Shown here piece by piece: positions 46,709-58,613 of a stretch of DNA of 64,000 nt. The DNA lies in contig OX422211.1 in assembly GCA_949130495.1 (NCBI GenBank), positions 635,409,217-635,473,216 of the forward strand, written 5' to 3'. Position numbers and translations under genes: made by a program. Position 1 is the stretch's first letter; each line of letters begins with the position of its first letter. The stretch comes from Sambucus nigra (taxonomy: Eukaryota; Streptophyta; Magnoliopsida; Dipsacales; Adoxaceae). Under the pieces are notes generated by a model. It was given only the letters and a program-made list of their open reading frames with translations, was not told the origin of the DNA and did no database searches.

Positions 46709-47387
46709 ATGCATCGATCAATTATTACGGACCTATTGGAAGACTCATCAAATGGTACACGTCATAAGTGGTGTATTTCTGAAGCTGATGTTCATATACC
46801 ATTATTTTATAACAAACCTTTATATGTGACTGCTCTTGTGAATGAGAATTATTTCCCACAAGCATTATTGGATGGAAGAGCATCGATCAACCTTATGCCC
46901 ATAAGCACTCTTTATGAAATTGGGATCTGAGAAGAGAATATTGTACGAATCCCTTTGGTTACTTTAGGCTTTGATAGCACTAGAAAGCAATCACTTGAGT
47001 ACATGAATGTTGGGATAAATTAGGGAACTTTACTTCTCACATTAAATTCCATGTCATCAATGCAATTACATGTTACAGTTTTTTTTATAGAAAGGGTGTG
47101 GATGTATACCTTTAGCATTATGCCAACCAGATTTCACAAATGTACAAAAGACAATATTCATGGAACATATATAGTGATCAAGGCAACTGATATGAATTTC
47201 TGAGTGGAATAAGCTCATCTAACTGATGCGACATTCTATACTAAACTTTATGAACAAAGAAAATATGTATTATTAAAGGACTTGTGGAGTCCCTAGTTGT
47301 TCATGAAGGGAGGTACATAAAAAGATATGTTCATGACAGGATGGGGCCACGAGTGGCCCCTCCTGAGACAAAAAATAAAGGGAAAAG
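46709..47387 (+). pseudogene. Protease remnant of an Ogre/Athila-type gypsy element
   Basis: A 73-residue open piece contains YNKPLYVTALVNENYFPQAL followed by LLDGRASINLMPISTLYEIG, the D-G-x-A/S-x-N-L-M-P protease pattern of Ogre/Athila-like elements. It continues after a stop with IVRIPLVTLGFDSTRKQSLE. The usual D-G-G/S reads DGR here. It is cut off at 47387 by the LTR of the chromovirus; I found no matching continuation in the window. Confidence 0.6.
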
Positions 47388-49028
47388 TGTAGTACCCTGT
47401 ATTTCTATGTATTTGAAATTTAATCAATTCGAAAATATATTGGACAAAATACATTTTATTTAAGTTACGCGAGTGAAGTAATTTAATGTGATTTTTTAAA
47501 AGAGATCTTTAAATAATAATCGAGAGATAGATATTGATTAATACTATGAAATGAAATTTACTAAGTGTGAATAGTAAATAATTAATGATTATTGACTTAT
47601 GTCATAGTGAGTGATGTGAAAATATTTGAGTTATCTCACCGGGAGTCTCGTGTAGAGTATTTTGAGGTGAGAAATGAAAAATATATTTTAAGCCACTCGA
47701 ATGATAATTTAGAGGTCATGAATGATTCCAAAAGGGTCGAAATAGTTGGAAAATTTTACCCGGGGGTATTATTTGGATCTCGGGTCAATTTTAGACCAAA
47801 CTGGCACCTATCATGGGCATTTTGGTCATTTGGATTATGAAGGTTTAGACACCTACGAAATTTAGAGGCTTATATCAGATGGTGAGACGGTGAGGTTAGG
47901 GTTGGAATCACCATAAATCTTAAAGGAGCCATTAGATAAGAAGGGGAGACCATTCTCAAGTTTAAGGAGGAGTTCTTGAAGAATTGAACCTTGTTCTTAC
48001 ATCCTAATCATCTAAGGAGTGTGGATTTGAAGAAAGAATCATCAATCCATCATCAAAACCATGAAATGAGACCCTCTTATGTCAAGGAAAGTTGTTTATT
48101 TTAAATTAATATGAAGTTATAATACCCATGTGATAAGGGTTTTCATAATATTGATTCCTTTGATGTTCCTGGAAGAAACGTCTATGGTTATACATGTTTG
48201 CGTAGGAAATTGCATGTAGTTTGAATGAAAATCTTTAGAGGAAAAGTTATCTGAGATTTTTAGTCATTTTTATGATTTATATTTGGGTTTAATGTGTGTA
48301 TTAATGGAGAATATTGAAATCATGAGTTAATCCATTTTTTATCAGAAATTTTAATGTTTTGATGATTAATTTACGTTAAAAAATTACCCCATACATGTAG
48401 AAATGGTTAGGAACATATGGTCTTGAATTTGGTGAAGCAACATGGGAGTTGTGTTAAGTAAAAATGGTGAAAATTTTGTAAAAATGCATGAAGAAGACAA
48501 AGTAGCAAAACTGTACAGAATCGAATCGATTCGTCCTAGGGCGAATTGATTCGGTTGCCCAGAAAACTAAAAATTTCCCGATTTAGCCTAGAATTCCTCA
48601 ATTGATGTCGTGTAAAATGTTGGGACTTTGGCTGAATAATAATGAGGGACTTATTATACTATAGTAGGCTAATGATAGGGTGGAGACTTAGTCCCATTGA
48701 GGGGATTAAGGCGAGAGTGAATTGGGTTAAACTAGGTTGTAAATTATTGGAGAGAGAGATAAAGATTTACGAAAAGTGAGAATGAGTTAACTTGTAAACT
48801 AGTAGGGTAAATATTGATTTAACTACTGAAATTCACGAAGGAGTAACTAGGGCCCTTAGAGTTGTGTGAACACTCAAATTAATATGATAGTGAGATAAAT
48901 CATAAAATAAAGGTAAGTTGAATATTAGAGAAAAATATACTACGTACTAACATGAAAAATTAGGTAGTGTGATACCTATTGATTTATAGTAATACATAGG
49001 TTGTGTGAATACCTAGAGTATACTAAAT

Positions 49029-49242
49029 AAATATTGGAGATCAAGGTAAGATTCCGAGCCAATATATATGATTAATATTGGTGATCTAGGTGCCATTCGG
49101 AGCCAATTTAGTCAATAACTATTGGTGATCGGGGTAACATTCCAAGCCAAAATACAAATAAATATTGGTGATCGAGGTAGGATTCTGAGCCAATATAAGG
49201 TATTACAATTAGTGATCAAGGTAATATTCCGAGCCAATAATC
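49029..49242. repeat. Five-copy tandem repeat of about 45-50 bp in the element 3 LTR
   Basis: Units read 'attggtgatc(g/a)aggtaa(c)attcc(g)agccaata' with variable spacers. Located in the part of the LTR whose 3' counterpart is outside the window. Confidence 0.88.
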
Positions 49243-49334
49243 CCTAATGTGTGATACGGGTATGTGATAGTAAAGTATGCACATATAGTATTTATTGTGT
49301 GTGATATATATATACCTTATGATATTCTACTTAT

Positions 49335-49394
49335 GTGTGATAGTAGACCAGTAGATGATATATATATATATATGTGTGATAGTAGACCAGTAGA

Positions 49395-49462
<68 letters not shown>
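49335..49462. repeat. Duplicated 'gtgtgatagtagaccagtag' plus (TA)n
   Basis: The 20-base phrase occurs at about 49335 and 49374, each followed by a TA run; the second run is about 33 units long (49398-49462). Confidence 0.9.
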
Positions 49463-49467
<5 letters not shown>

Positions 49468-50395
49468 TGAAAAGAAAAATAAGTAGAGAGACTTAATTAC
49501 AAGATTAAAGATAGATCGTGAATATCTAAAGTAAATTAAGTGGTGAGAGTTAATTATGAAGGTTGAAAGATAACAGACGTGAAATGTTGTATGAATTGAG
49601 TAGATAGACTTAATTATAACGATTTAAACATAAAATATGTGAATGTTATAGGAGAAATAAATAACATGTGAGAGATGTTAATAATAAAGCGTATTGTATG
49701 GGTGGTACGGGGACTTAGACTATTGATGAGTTCGGTTATATACTTTGGTGTAGTTATCTTGGTAGTATAACTAGGAGGGCTAAGTATAGAATGTTAGGCG
49801 TGCACAGTAGATGAGAGGTGAGTAAAATAAAGAGAGTGTATAAGAACCTAACATGTGTAATACATAACCGATTAGAAATTGTGATAAACTCTTGCTAAAT
49901 ATTTTACTCACTTCAAAACGTTTTGAGCACTAACTCTTGCTATAAAATATTTTCAAAACCTTTTAGGTGTCTAACCTCAGGGACGCGAGACTTGACTATT
50001 CATTCCATGGATCTACTTCAGTATTATTTATGGACAAGTTGTCTGTTGTCAGTTATTTATCAGTTTCAGACTAGTCGTTGTTTTATATAGTAGTTGGTTG
50101 TGGATTTATTATTTGTATGGGTTTTAGCCGATGTTTTATTAGACAAGACTTTTATTCATTCTTTTTTATTGTGAGATGGTTTGGACTCTAGTATTATGAA
50201 TGCTTAATTATGTTTTTGCATAAGTAATTTATCTCTTTTACGAAAGATAAAATTTGGCTCTGATCTAATTTTACTTAGATGGTTAGTAATTAAAACGTTT
50301 AAGACACTGATGGTAAGAATGAACCATATGAGAAACCTATTTTAATTTAATAAAGGCTTGATCATACAATATTTAATTAGACAGGGTGTCATAGA

Positions 50396-50407
50396 TAGTA
50401 TCAGAGC
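50396..50407 (+). promoter_or_regulatory. Element 3 primer-binding site
   Basis: TAGTATCAGAGC, one base off the standard TGGTATCAGAGC initiator tRNA-Met site, four bases after the LTR. Confidence 0.85.
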
Positions 50408-50574
50408 ATCAGGTTCTAGTGTCCATAGGATCTGTGAGGCTCACTACAATTTTAGCGTATCGTTTGATTGATATATAGCCCTATTATTTATATTCTTACG
50501 TGCTTCAGATTTACGTTCTTATGCTATTTTTAATTGTATTGACTGTGAACTCATATAATCCTCTCTATTTTCAG

Positions 50575-51753
50575 ATGTCGTCGAGGAGAGAGCGAGCTGA
50601 GAGGGCAGTGGTTAGGGACGTGTCTAGGATAGGCCATCAGGAGCCGCAGGTCCCGTCACCCCCACCCCCACCCCCACCATAGATGATTTATACTTCTCAA
50701 GTGTTAGTGATAGTGGCTCAGGCAGTTGACACAGCCATGAGAGCCATGAAAGCTCACTTCCCCCAGCCCCAGGCACAACCACCCATGGCACCAGCTATTT
50801 AGGCCCAACAAGGGCCACCCACCCAGCATAGCATCAGGGAGACCTTGCAGAAAGAAAACTCGCCTGAGTTCCAGGGCAGTACGGATGTAGTGATGGCATG
50901 CCAATGGAAAAAGAACATTCAGCACCACCTGCATATGTTAGACTGCAATGAGGTACAGAGACATATGTTAGCCACCTTCAGACTAGCAGGGGCAGACCTA
51001 CAGTGGTGGGACTTAGTGACCACCACTGAAGAAAGAAACTTGATGATGATTTTTGAGTTCTGGGTGCGGTTTGATCGCAAGTACTTCCCGCCTGCAGTTG
51101 AGTCAGAGACGAGGAAGAAGTTTGGGGGGGTTTGTCATGGTGACCGCTCAGTAGAAGACTACGAGGAGGAGTTCACCTGTCTGGTCAACTTTGTGCTAGA
51201 CGAGATGAGCAATAAGGAGAGAATGAATGAAAAATTCGTGGATGGTTAAGCGTGGAGGATCAAGAAACACTTTATTGGTAACCCTGCATTGATGACTTAT
51301 ACTGACGTCATCAATGCCACACTTGTACACTATAAGAATTATCGCTTCCATGAGAAGGGATGTAAGAGGGGAGTAGAGTCTAGCCAGCAGGGCAATACAA
51401 GGGGGAGTAGTGTTAGTGGGATGCCACCCCAGCAACAGCAGATAGCAAGTCAGCACGAGAAAAATTCTCGACGGAGGAACTATGCCAAGAGGTTTAGATT
51501 TGGTGGGCATCGATCTGACAGACAGGGCTAGCAGGGTCTCCAATAGCAGTAGATTCCTTAGGGACGCCAGGGCCAAGGGAACCAAGGGGGAGGCCAGTAG
51601 GTTCAAGTCCATCAAGGCCAACATTAGGGGCAGGGGAAAAGACAGTTCAAGGGTCAGTGCTTCACATGTGGCCAGTAAGGTCACAAGAGTATGGTTTATC
51701 AATAACGAGACAGGGCACAACGACAGGGTGCCCAACAGGGGTCGCAAGCTCAG
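50575..51753 (+). pseudogene. Element 3 gag
   Basis: Starts MSSRRERAERAVVRDVSRIG at 50575, has a proline run, then the gag core (FQGSTDVVMACQWKKNIQHH, HMLATFRLAGADLQWWDLV, EFWVRFDRKYFPPAVESETR), all in one frame. Stops near 50680, 50801, 51247 and 51529. A glutamine/glycine-rich tail leads to a knuckle remnant (QCFTCGQ*GHKSM). The reading is cut at 51753 by the repeats of element 4 and resumes at 59428. Confidence 0.85.
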
Positions 51754-52265
51754 TTTTGAGAGTGCATAGAGAGTCGTCTCGTCTAGCACTTCCGTCCCAA
51801 ACAAGGGAGTAATTCCACTAAGTTAATGATGTTTTAAGCACAAGTCAACCCTCATCGTTTTGAGACTGCATGGAGATTTATCTTGTCCAGAACTGTCGTC
51901 CTGGACAAGGGAGTGATCCCACCAAGTTAATGGTGTTTTACAATGATAACCACAACTAAGTGATTTTTTAAATTTGCATCCACCAAATTAATGATGTTTT
52001 AAGCACAACTCCCTCTCGTCGTTTTGAGAGTGCATGTAGAGTCATCTTGTCTAGCACTCTCATCCCAGCCGAGGGAGTGATTCCACCAAGTTAATGATAA
52101 TTTAAGCATAAGTCCTCCCTTTCCATTTTGAGAGTGCATGGAGATTCATCTTGTCCAGCACTGTCATCCCAACTGAGGGAATGATTCCACCAAATTAATA
52201 ATGTTTTATGATGATAACCACAACTAAGTGATTTTTTAAATTTGCATCCACCAAATTATTGATGT
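51754..52265. repeat. Higher-order tandem repeat (104 + 164 bp) in element 4
   Basis: Units start with 'ttttgaga(g/c)tgcatg' at 51754, 51858, 52022 and 52126. Short units (104 bp) alternate with long ones (164 bp and a slightly truncated last one) that carry an extra 'gataaccacaactaagtgat' block. The true period is therefore 268 bp, present almost twice. The array begins exactly at the junction with element 3. Confidence 0.92.
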
Positions 52266-52461
52266 GTATTAACTTAAGCTCATTTCACCACGAATGATGT
52301 TTTACAGCTTAAGATGGGCTGACACAAATGAATATTTGAATAATTAGGCAACATATGAATCAACACTTGGTTTTCATTGAATTTTTTCCATCTGAATCTC
52401 ATACATGTGCTACAATAAAACGCAGATAAGACAGTAAACTGTCGTGTCATTGGTAATATTT

Positions 52462-53560
52462 CTTCAGGTGATTGGCGTTCCATGAAATGGAGAATATCTC
52501 CCCCTCCAAGTTTTCTTATCTGTATGCCCCCAGCACCACCTCTTCAACTACCTTGTATGGGATAGGACAATTTGGGTGCAGCTTATTAGGTTTTTGCCAT
52601 GTCTTCTTCAGTACTAAGTCTCCTACTTTTAGTGGATGCGCTTTCACCCGCTTATTATAGAATTTTTTTGTTCTTTGTTGGTAGGCAGCTTGTCGAACTT
52701 CAGCGTCCTCTCTGATTTCTTCTAGGAGATCTAAATCAAGCCTGCGCTCATCACTGTTCTTCTCAGGGTCATAGGTCTCAACCCTATGAGTGGATAAACC
52801 TATTTCCATAGGTATAACCGCCACTGACCCGTAAGCAAGCATAAATGGGGTTTCCCTACTGGGGGTCCTCTGCGTAGTTCTATAGGCCCATAAGACAACA
52901 TCCACTTCCTCGATCCTCCTCCATTTTTCATCTTCTAGATTCTTCTTAATTCCATTAAGAATCGTTCAGTTTGTGACTTTTGTTTTCCCATTAGCCAGGG
53001 ATCGTCCAGGAGTGAAGAAGAATTATTTAATGCCGATTCTTTCGCAATACTTCTCCAGGGAGACGTTCTTGAATTGTGTTCCGTTATCTGAAATCAGGGT
53101 GCTGGTTAAACCGTATCTGCAGATGATATTTTTCCATATGAACTGAAAGGTTTTTTTCTCCGTGATTGTAATCATAGGCTCAACCTCTACCCACTTTGAA
53201 AATTAATCTATCACTACGATTAGATAGCGATAATTATTCACAGCTCTGGGTAAGGGTATTACAAGATCGATTCCACACACCGTGAATGACTAAGGATATG
53301 TGATTGAGGTCAGAGGTTGATAAGCCTAATGGCGGATGGTGGCAAACCTTTGGCATTGGTAGCACTTCTCGACATTGCTGCAGCATTTTTGGCCAAGGTC
53401 GGCCACCAATACCCCTAAGTAACAATACTCTTGGCCAAAGATCTACCCCTAATATGAATGGAGAAAGATCCTTCATGCACGTACTTAAGGAAATAGGCTA
53501 CCTCAGACGGGTGGACACACCTAAGGAGCGAGAGAAAAAAATCCTTTCTTATACAAAGTG
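52462..53560 (-). pseudogene. Element 4 integrase
   Basis: Ends WNANHLKKYYQ near 52462. The C-terminal domain shows PLKVGDLVLKKTWQKPNKLH. The core reads WAYRTTQRTPSRETPFMLAY and LISDNGTQFKN, but the position of the catalytic Glu reads NGKTKVTN, i.e. Lys instead of Glu, and a stop follows. The zinc domain near 53400-53500 is fragmented. Several stops and shifts; inactive. Confidence 0.85.
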
Positions 53561-54156
53561 TCTCCTATGATGGAGAACTTAACATCTTTATATCTCGGCT
53601 TCCTTTTCTCATTCTTAGATTCTGGTGACTCCCCATACTTTATGTATCTGATGAGGGGGTCTATCCAGGAATCCCCCATGTTAAAATCTAGACAAGACTC
53701 TGCAGCTCTTTCTTCCCCTTCAATGGTCGGCCAATACAGGATTTCTATTGGCACTATCCTTCTTATTGATGTTCTTGTAGCTGAGGCGGGTCTTATAAAT
53801 GCATCAGTTAAACCATTATCGAGTTGAGGTATCCTCTTTAGCTTCACTTCCTCTAAGTTCTTCAATGCTGACCTTACCCTCTCCAAATATTTAGCCATCC
53901 TATCATTTTTCGCCTCATATGACCCCAAGATCTGGTTCACCACTAATCTTGAATCACTATGAGCTAGAAGTTGGCCGACATTCAGATCTCGGGCCAGGGG
54001 TAGGCCTGCTATGAGGTCCTTATATTCTAACTCATTATTGGAGGCTTTAAAACTGAATCTCAATGCATATTCAATGTTTGTCCCATTTAGTGCCAACACT
54101 ATCAATCCTGCACCACTTCCACTCTCGCAAGAGGACCCATCGACGAAAGGCTCCAC
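53521..54156 (-). CDS. Element 4 second (archaeal-type) RNase H, intact 211-residue frame
   Basis: Open from MEPFVDGSSCESGSGAGLIV through FKASNNELEYKDLIAGL and LLAHSDSRLVVNQILGSY. A linker with PTIEGEERAAESCLDF and GDSWIDPLIRYIKYGESPE leads to the integrase zinc region. D, E and D of the active site are present. A remnant frame within a dead polyprotein rather than a separate gene. Confidence 0.85.
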   Translation of the reverse strand: MEPFVDGSSCESGSGAGLIVLALNGTNIEYALRFSFKASNNELEYKDLIAGLPLARDLNVGQLLAHSDSRLVVNQILGSYEAKNDRMAKYLERVRSALKNLEEVKLKRIPQLDNGLTDAFIRPASATRTSIRRIVPIEILYWPTIEGEERAAESCLDFNMGDSWIDPLIRYIKYGESPESKNEKRKPRYKDVKFSIIGDTLYKKGFFSLAP

Positions 54157-54590
54157 ACTACTCCATTCTCACATAAATTACCTTCTACCAAGGTTCCATT
54201 TTTAAAGAGGTATTTCTCCTCTTCATTCTCAGATACCTTCCTCCTTGTTGAGCCTGCCCCGACCCTATCCAGGGGAGAGTTTAAACTTTCCCCTAGTTTA
54301 GAGCTGGTAGTCTCAGCCTTTTCACTCTCGATCTCGTCCCATGTAAACTCGATTATGAAGTCTGTTAGTGCCTGCCTTTTGATAGACGCTCTAAGATGAT
54401 AAGTGATATCAAATTCTCCAAACTCTATTTCCCAAGCTATTAATCTCCCTGACTTTTCTAGATTGTGGATGACTTGCCGGAGTGAAGAGTCTGTTACGAC
54501 GAGCACTACGTACGTGGGCCTTGAAGTACGGCTTCATATTCTTTGAGGCGTGAATTAGAGCATAGGCTAATTTTTCCATCCTAGGGTACC
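54102..54590 (-). pseudogene. Element 4 retroviral-type RNase H
   Basis: Reads VVTDSSLRQVIHNLEKSGRL, EIEFGEFDITYHLRASIKRQ and ALTDFIIEFTWDEIESEKAE, the C-terminal half of the domain and the connector. A frameshift near 54520 separates it from RT. Confidence 0.82.
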
Positions 54591-55560
54591 TCTGTTCTGC
54601 CCCTTGGAGTGCCTTAATATTGAAGTATATCGGCTTTTGTACTCCATCTTCGTCTCTTACGATGGAAGTGCTAATAGCTGACTCTGAAACTTCTAGATAT
54701 ATGTAGAGCTTTTCCCCTTAGACTGGCTATGACAATAATAAGGGGGAGCCCAGGTAGGACTTCAACGCTTGGAAGGCCTTGTCAAATTACTCATTCCACT
54801 CAAAATCCTTTCTAAGGACTTTAAAAAATGGAAGACACTTATCGGTGGCCTGGATACAAACCTGTTAAGTGTCACTACTCTTCCCGTAAGCCTATGCACA
54901 TCCTTGATTGAGATTGGGGTCTTTATCTCTACCGAGGCTTTGATTTTATCCGGATTGGCCTCTATTCCCCTCTAATCTATGATGAAACCCAGGAACTTAC
55001 CAGCCCCTACGCTGAATACAAACTTTGTGGGGTTGAGATTCATCTTGTACTTATCCCTCATATCGAAGGTTTGCTTGAGGTTGGCCACATGAGAGTAGGT
55101 CCCGAAACTCTTAGTCAACATATCATCAACATAGACTTACATTTTCTTCCCAATTTAATCCTCAAACATCTTGCTAATAAGTCTCTAATAAGTAGCTCCG
55201 CAATTCTTCAAGCCAAAGGGCATGACTTTGTAGCAGTAACTTCCCTTGTCGGTTATGAAAGAAGTCTTCTCCTCATCAGTCAAGTGCATGGATATATGGT
55301 TGTATCTCGAGTAAGCATCCATGAAACTCATTAACTCATGGACTATTATGGCATCAACCATCTGGTCGATCCTAGGGAAAGGAAAAATATCCTTAGGGCA
55401 TGACTTGTTCAGATCGGTGGAGTATACACACATTCTCCACTTCCATTGGCTTTGGGAACTATGATAGAGTTGGCCAACCACTCAGGAGATATCACCTCTC
55501 TTATAACGTGGGACTTTTATAGCTTTTTTACCTGTTTCTCAATGACCTAATATTTTCCCC
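54591..55560 (-). pseudogene. Element 4 reverse transcriptase
   Basis: Fragments: WRMCVYSTDLNKSCPKDIFP, HELMSFMDAYSRYNHISMHL and VMPFGLKNCGATY (55481-55185), then after a frame change and stops VYVDDMLTK near 55125 and FLGFIID near 54990. Several residues differ from the consensus (VYSTDLN, AYSRYNH). Inactive. Confidence 0.85.
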
Positions 55561-56349
55561 AAGAATAGATCCTCCTCTTTTGTCTTATCGGCCTAGCCTC
55601 GTCGGCCACATTTAATTTATGGCAAAAGAGTCCTGGATCAATGCAAGACATATCCTCATAACTCCATGTAAAGCTGCTCTACCTCTCCCTCAATAATTTG
55701 ATTAGTTCTTCCTTGATATGTCCTCTCAGGGATTTGTCGACCTGGACGATTTTTTGGGGTCGTCCTCATTAAGGACGACGAATTCTACCTCTTTCGCGGC
55801 CTCACCTTTCTTTAGTTTGGTCTCATCCCTAGGATCAAGGGTATCAATATTATAGGTTACATTTTCTTTCTTATGAGCTTCCCTATCCTCAGCTGAGTTG
55901 AAGTAGAATTCACGTTCCAGCACTTGATCACCTGGGATTCCCCTACCCCATAAGGGGTCGAGAATTTTACCACTTGGTGTACAGTGGATGGCACAACCTC
56001 AAATTCTTTGTGGGATACCCTTCCCATGATGATGTTATAAGCCGAGTATACACTTTCATCCATCATAAATAAATTTACCTTTTTTGTTAACCTCTTGGGC
56101 CAAGCATCTCCTATCTTGACCTTCATTTCATACATTCCTAATGGATGCACCTTATCGTCACTAAAACCTATCAGAGGATGATGATATGGTACCAACCTCT
56201 TCCTATTGAGTCCTAAACCTTTAAAACACGTCCAAAACATAACATTGGTTGAACTTCCACCATCGACCAATATGCTCGGCACATCATACCCATGCACTCA
56301 AGTTATGATTATCAAAGGGTCATCCTAAGGAGCTAGGATTCCCTTGAAG
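55561..56349 (-). pseudogene. Element 4 protease
   Basis: 146-residue piece with the active site SILVDGGSSTNVMFWTCF, flap-like PYHHPLIGFSDDKVHPLG and NIIMGRVSHKEFEVVPST. Asp-Gly-Gly-Ser-Ser is kept. The acidic tail (DTLDPRDETKLKKGEAAKE) is shared with element 2, indicating related families. Confidence 0.85.
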
Positions 56350-57989
56350 TCAAGTCTCAAAAATCCCACAATTAAGGTATCCATATCCCTTCTTCCCCTT
56401 CTCCAGGTTTGCATCTGTTACGGACAGGTGGACTACTTCAACCTTGGGAAGGGCCTTTACTTCCGTGAGGTGTGACTTTCTGTCGACCACCTCTGTGCCT
56501 CCCCCTGTAAGGCCTCCATAAATCATCTTCACATAAAATGAGATCATATGGAGTCTCCCCTGTGGATCATCATCTTTTGGTGGTAGATCTGGGTCGTCAT
56601 CATCATTATCATCATCCGAGGTTCTATTCATCTTCCTTGGGTCATTTTCCCTACACTTGTTATCCCTTCTCCTTCTGGGGTCATCTTGTCCCCTCTTTGG
56701 GCCATCACTGCTCACATACTTCCTTTATCTTCCTGCCTTGAGCATCTTCTCAATCTCATCTTTTAGGGAAAAACACTTTTCAGTTAAGTAACCGTGGTCT
56801 TGGTAAAATTCACACCATAAGATCTTATTCCTTTTGTGAGGAGGAGCTTTCAGCTTCTCATGCCATCTTAGGGTTGGATCATTCTTGATCTCATTCAGAA
56901 TGTGATCACAGCTGACCGTGAGAGGAGTATACCCATCAAACTTATCATCAGTCGACCTTTTCTTTTTATCCTTATTCTTCTTCTGAAACTTACTCCCACT
57001 TCTAGTCCCCTTCTCTTCTTCATATTTCGCTACCATAATGTCCTCGATATTCATGACCTTTATAGTTGTTGCCAATAGCTCAGCCATGGACCTTGGAGGG
57101 TCTTCAGTAAGTTTCCAAAGAAATTTCCCTTTCTGCAAAATGCCTATTAACACGATCATCCCTATAGTTTCCTCATAGTCTTCCATTTCCAGTTTCTCCT
57201 TATTGAACCTCTCTATGTATTCCTTGAGACTCTCGTTCTTTCCTTTCTTAACATACAACAGGTGGGTTGTCTTCTTCTAGGGTCTTAGCTCGAAACAAAA
57301 ATTATGGATGAACTGTTCTGTAAGTTGCTTAAAATTTTTAATAGAGCTCTTTGGGAGTGAGGTGAACCAAATATGGGAAGTTCCAGTCAAAGTGCTCGAG
57401 AATGCACGACATTTCATCTCATCTGAGACGGAGTATATATCTGCAGCCGACTGGTACATCTCTACATGGTGCACTGGGTTGGTACTCCCATCATACTTTG
57501 GAGTCACCACCGGCGGCTTGAATTTGGAAGGGGTTGAGAAGTTGACTATTCCTGCCACGAAAGGTGAGCCTTCTGAGTATCCTTTCTGCAAGGGGTCACG
57601 GATCTTAAGGATGTCTCCAATCTTGTTTTCTATCCTTTGGATGGAGTTATTCCAAGTCCTCTCGGACACTTCGACAGCATCGTCTTGGCTGATATTATCT
57701 CCTACTACGTCTATTAGACGAACCGAGCATTCTCTAACTATTGATCTGCGTCGGCTATTCACCTCTCATTGCCCCTCATCTCAACCGTGAGGGGGTCATC
57801 CATTTTCCCCTCTCTCCTTGAGCCAGCATTGCTCCTTGACCTGGATAGCCTCTCTCTCAAATCTCCAACTAGTTCGATCCTTTCAAAGGCCGACCCTCTT
57901 CTCAATTGGTAAAAAACTGAGCCCCTTGGTTGGGCATCTTGACTCAGCCTCCTATCTCGGCCTCTGCTTCCCTGTATGGGGCGTACCAT
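56350..57989 (-). pseudogene. Element 4 gag
   Basis: Core pieces TPKYDGSTNPVHHVEMYQSA, WFTSLPKSSIKNFKQLTEQF and SLKEYIERFNKEKLEMEDYE, then CEFYQDHGYLTEKC where the knuckle His reads Tyr (DHGY). An acidic DDDNDDDDPDLPPKDD segment follows. N-terminal Arg/Ser-rich pieces extend to 57989. Stops near 57276 and 56718 and a frame change at about 57763. Confidence 0.85.
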
Positions 57990-58585
57990 ATTCTGAGATA
58001 CTTCATATGGCTCCTAGGAATCAATCTGGGATTCTTCAGCCTCATAATCATCATACCGATCCTTCGAACAGGGTTGTTTTTGCCTTCCTAGGCGTAAATG
58101 CCTAGGGCCAGTAACGTCTCTCTGCCGTTGAGGAGGAGAAAAATCCTTACGAGGTGTCTAGGGTGGTCCCCTGGCCCCTTGGGTAGGCTCCCCAGCTTTC
58201 GGAGTAATGATCTATGGTGGGATTCCCACTGGCCTAACTACTACGTTATGAATGAAGGTAATTAGCTACTCTCCCATCGATTGTTGGCTCGCTTCCAAGG
58301 ATTTCAATGCGATCGCCACTTCAGTCATTTCTGACTAAAGAGGGGCGTTATAGGAACTAGGGCCACCAGCTGGTGGTGGAGGTGGTGGAAATTATTATGC
58401 CATGTGAATGCCTAGTGGATGAGCTTAGAATCAAAGAGTGAGAGTCTTGCAGCTCAACAAGAACTCATTCAATAGTGAAATATATCCACAAAAGGGGAGG
58501 ATTGGTTCACCGCCATAGACTCTGGTGAGGACAAGCAAAGAAAAGGAAGAGACGATTCCTCTCATTCCCACAGAAGGCGCTAGCC
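57990..58585 (-). other. Element 4 leader between primer site and gag
   Basis: Low-quality coding traces only. Includes the primer-binding region near 58568-58583, where the minus strand reads TAGCGCCTTCTGTGGGA, a variant of the TTGGCGCCGTCTGTGGGA motif in elements 1 and 2. Confidence 0.6.
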
Positions 58586-58613
58586 TGGTGATACCAAAAA
58601 TGGTATCACCAGG
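58584..58613. repeat. Perfect 12-bp inverted repeat at the inner LTR edge of element 4
   Basis: CCTGGTGATACC, six bases AAAAAT, GGTATCACCAGG. The right arm contains the TGGTGATACC sequence with which element-2-type LTRs begin (in element sense), now found at the end of this LTR. Confidence 0.9.

Larger units (their letters stand above)
47388..50391 (+). repeat. Element 3 5' LTR (3.0 kb)
   Basis: Starts TGTAGTACCCTGTATTTC and ends GGGTGTCA. Its first 1.2 kb align with 62854-64000. The 3' copy has small deletions, for example around 63460, where the left copy has a 'catcatcaaaaccatgaaat' segment. It carries an internal tandem repeat (49029-49242) and a TA microsatellite. Frames inside it (e.g. 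47592-47840) are not genes. Confidence 0.92.

Noticed and set aside
47592..47840. Small frames in the chromovirus LTRs (also 63041-63253), which resemble each other
   Set aside because: They are similar only because the two LTRs are copies; there is no domain or codon-level conservation that I can see.
57308..57790. 160-residue plus-strand frame opposite element 4 gag
   Set aside because: It overlaps the conserved gag core on the other strand and has no recognisable domain; a shadow frame.
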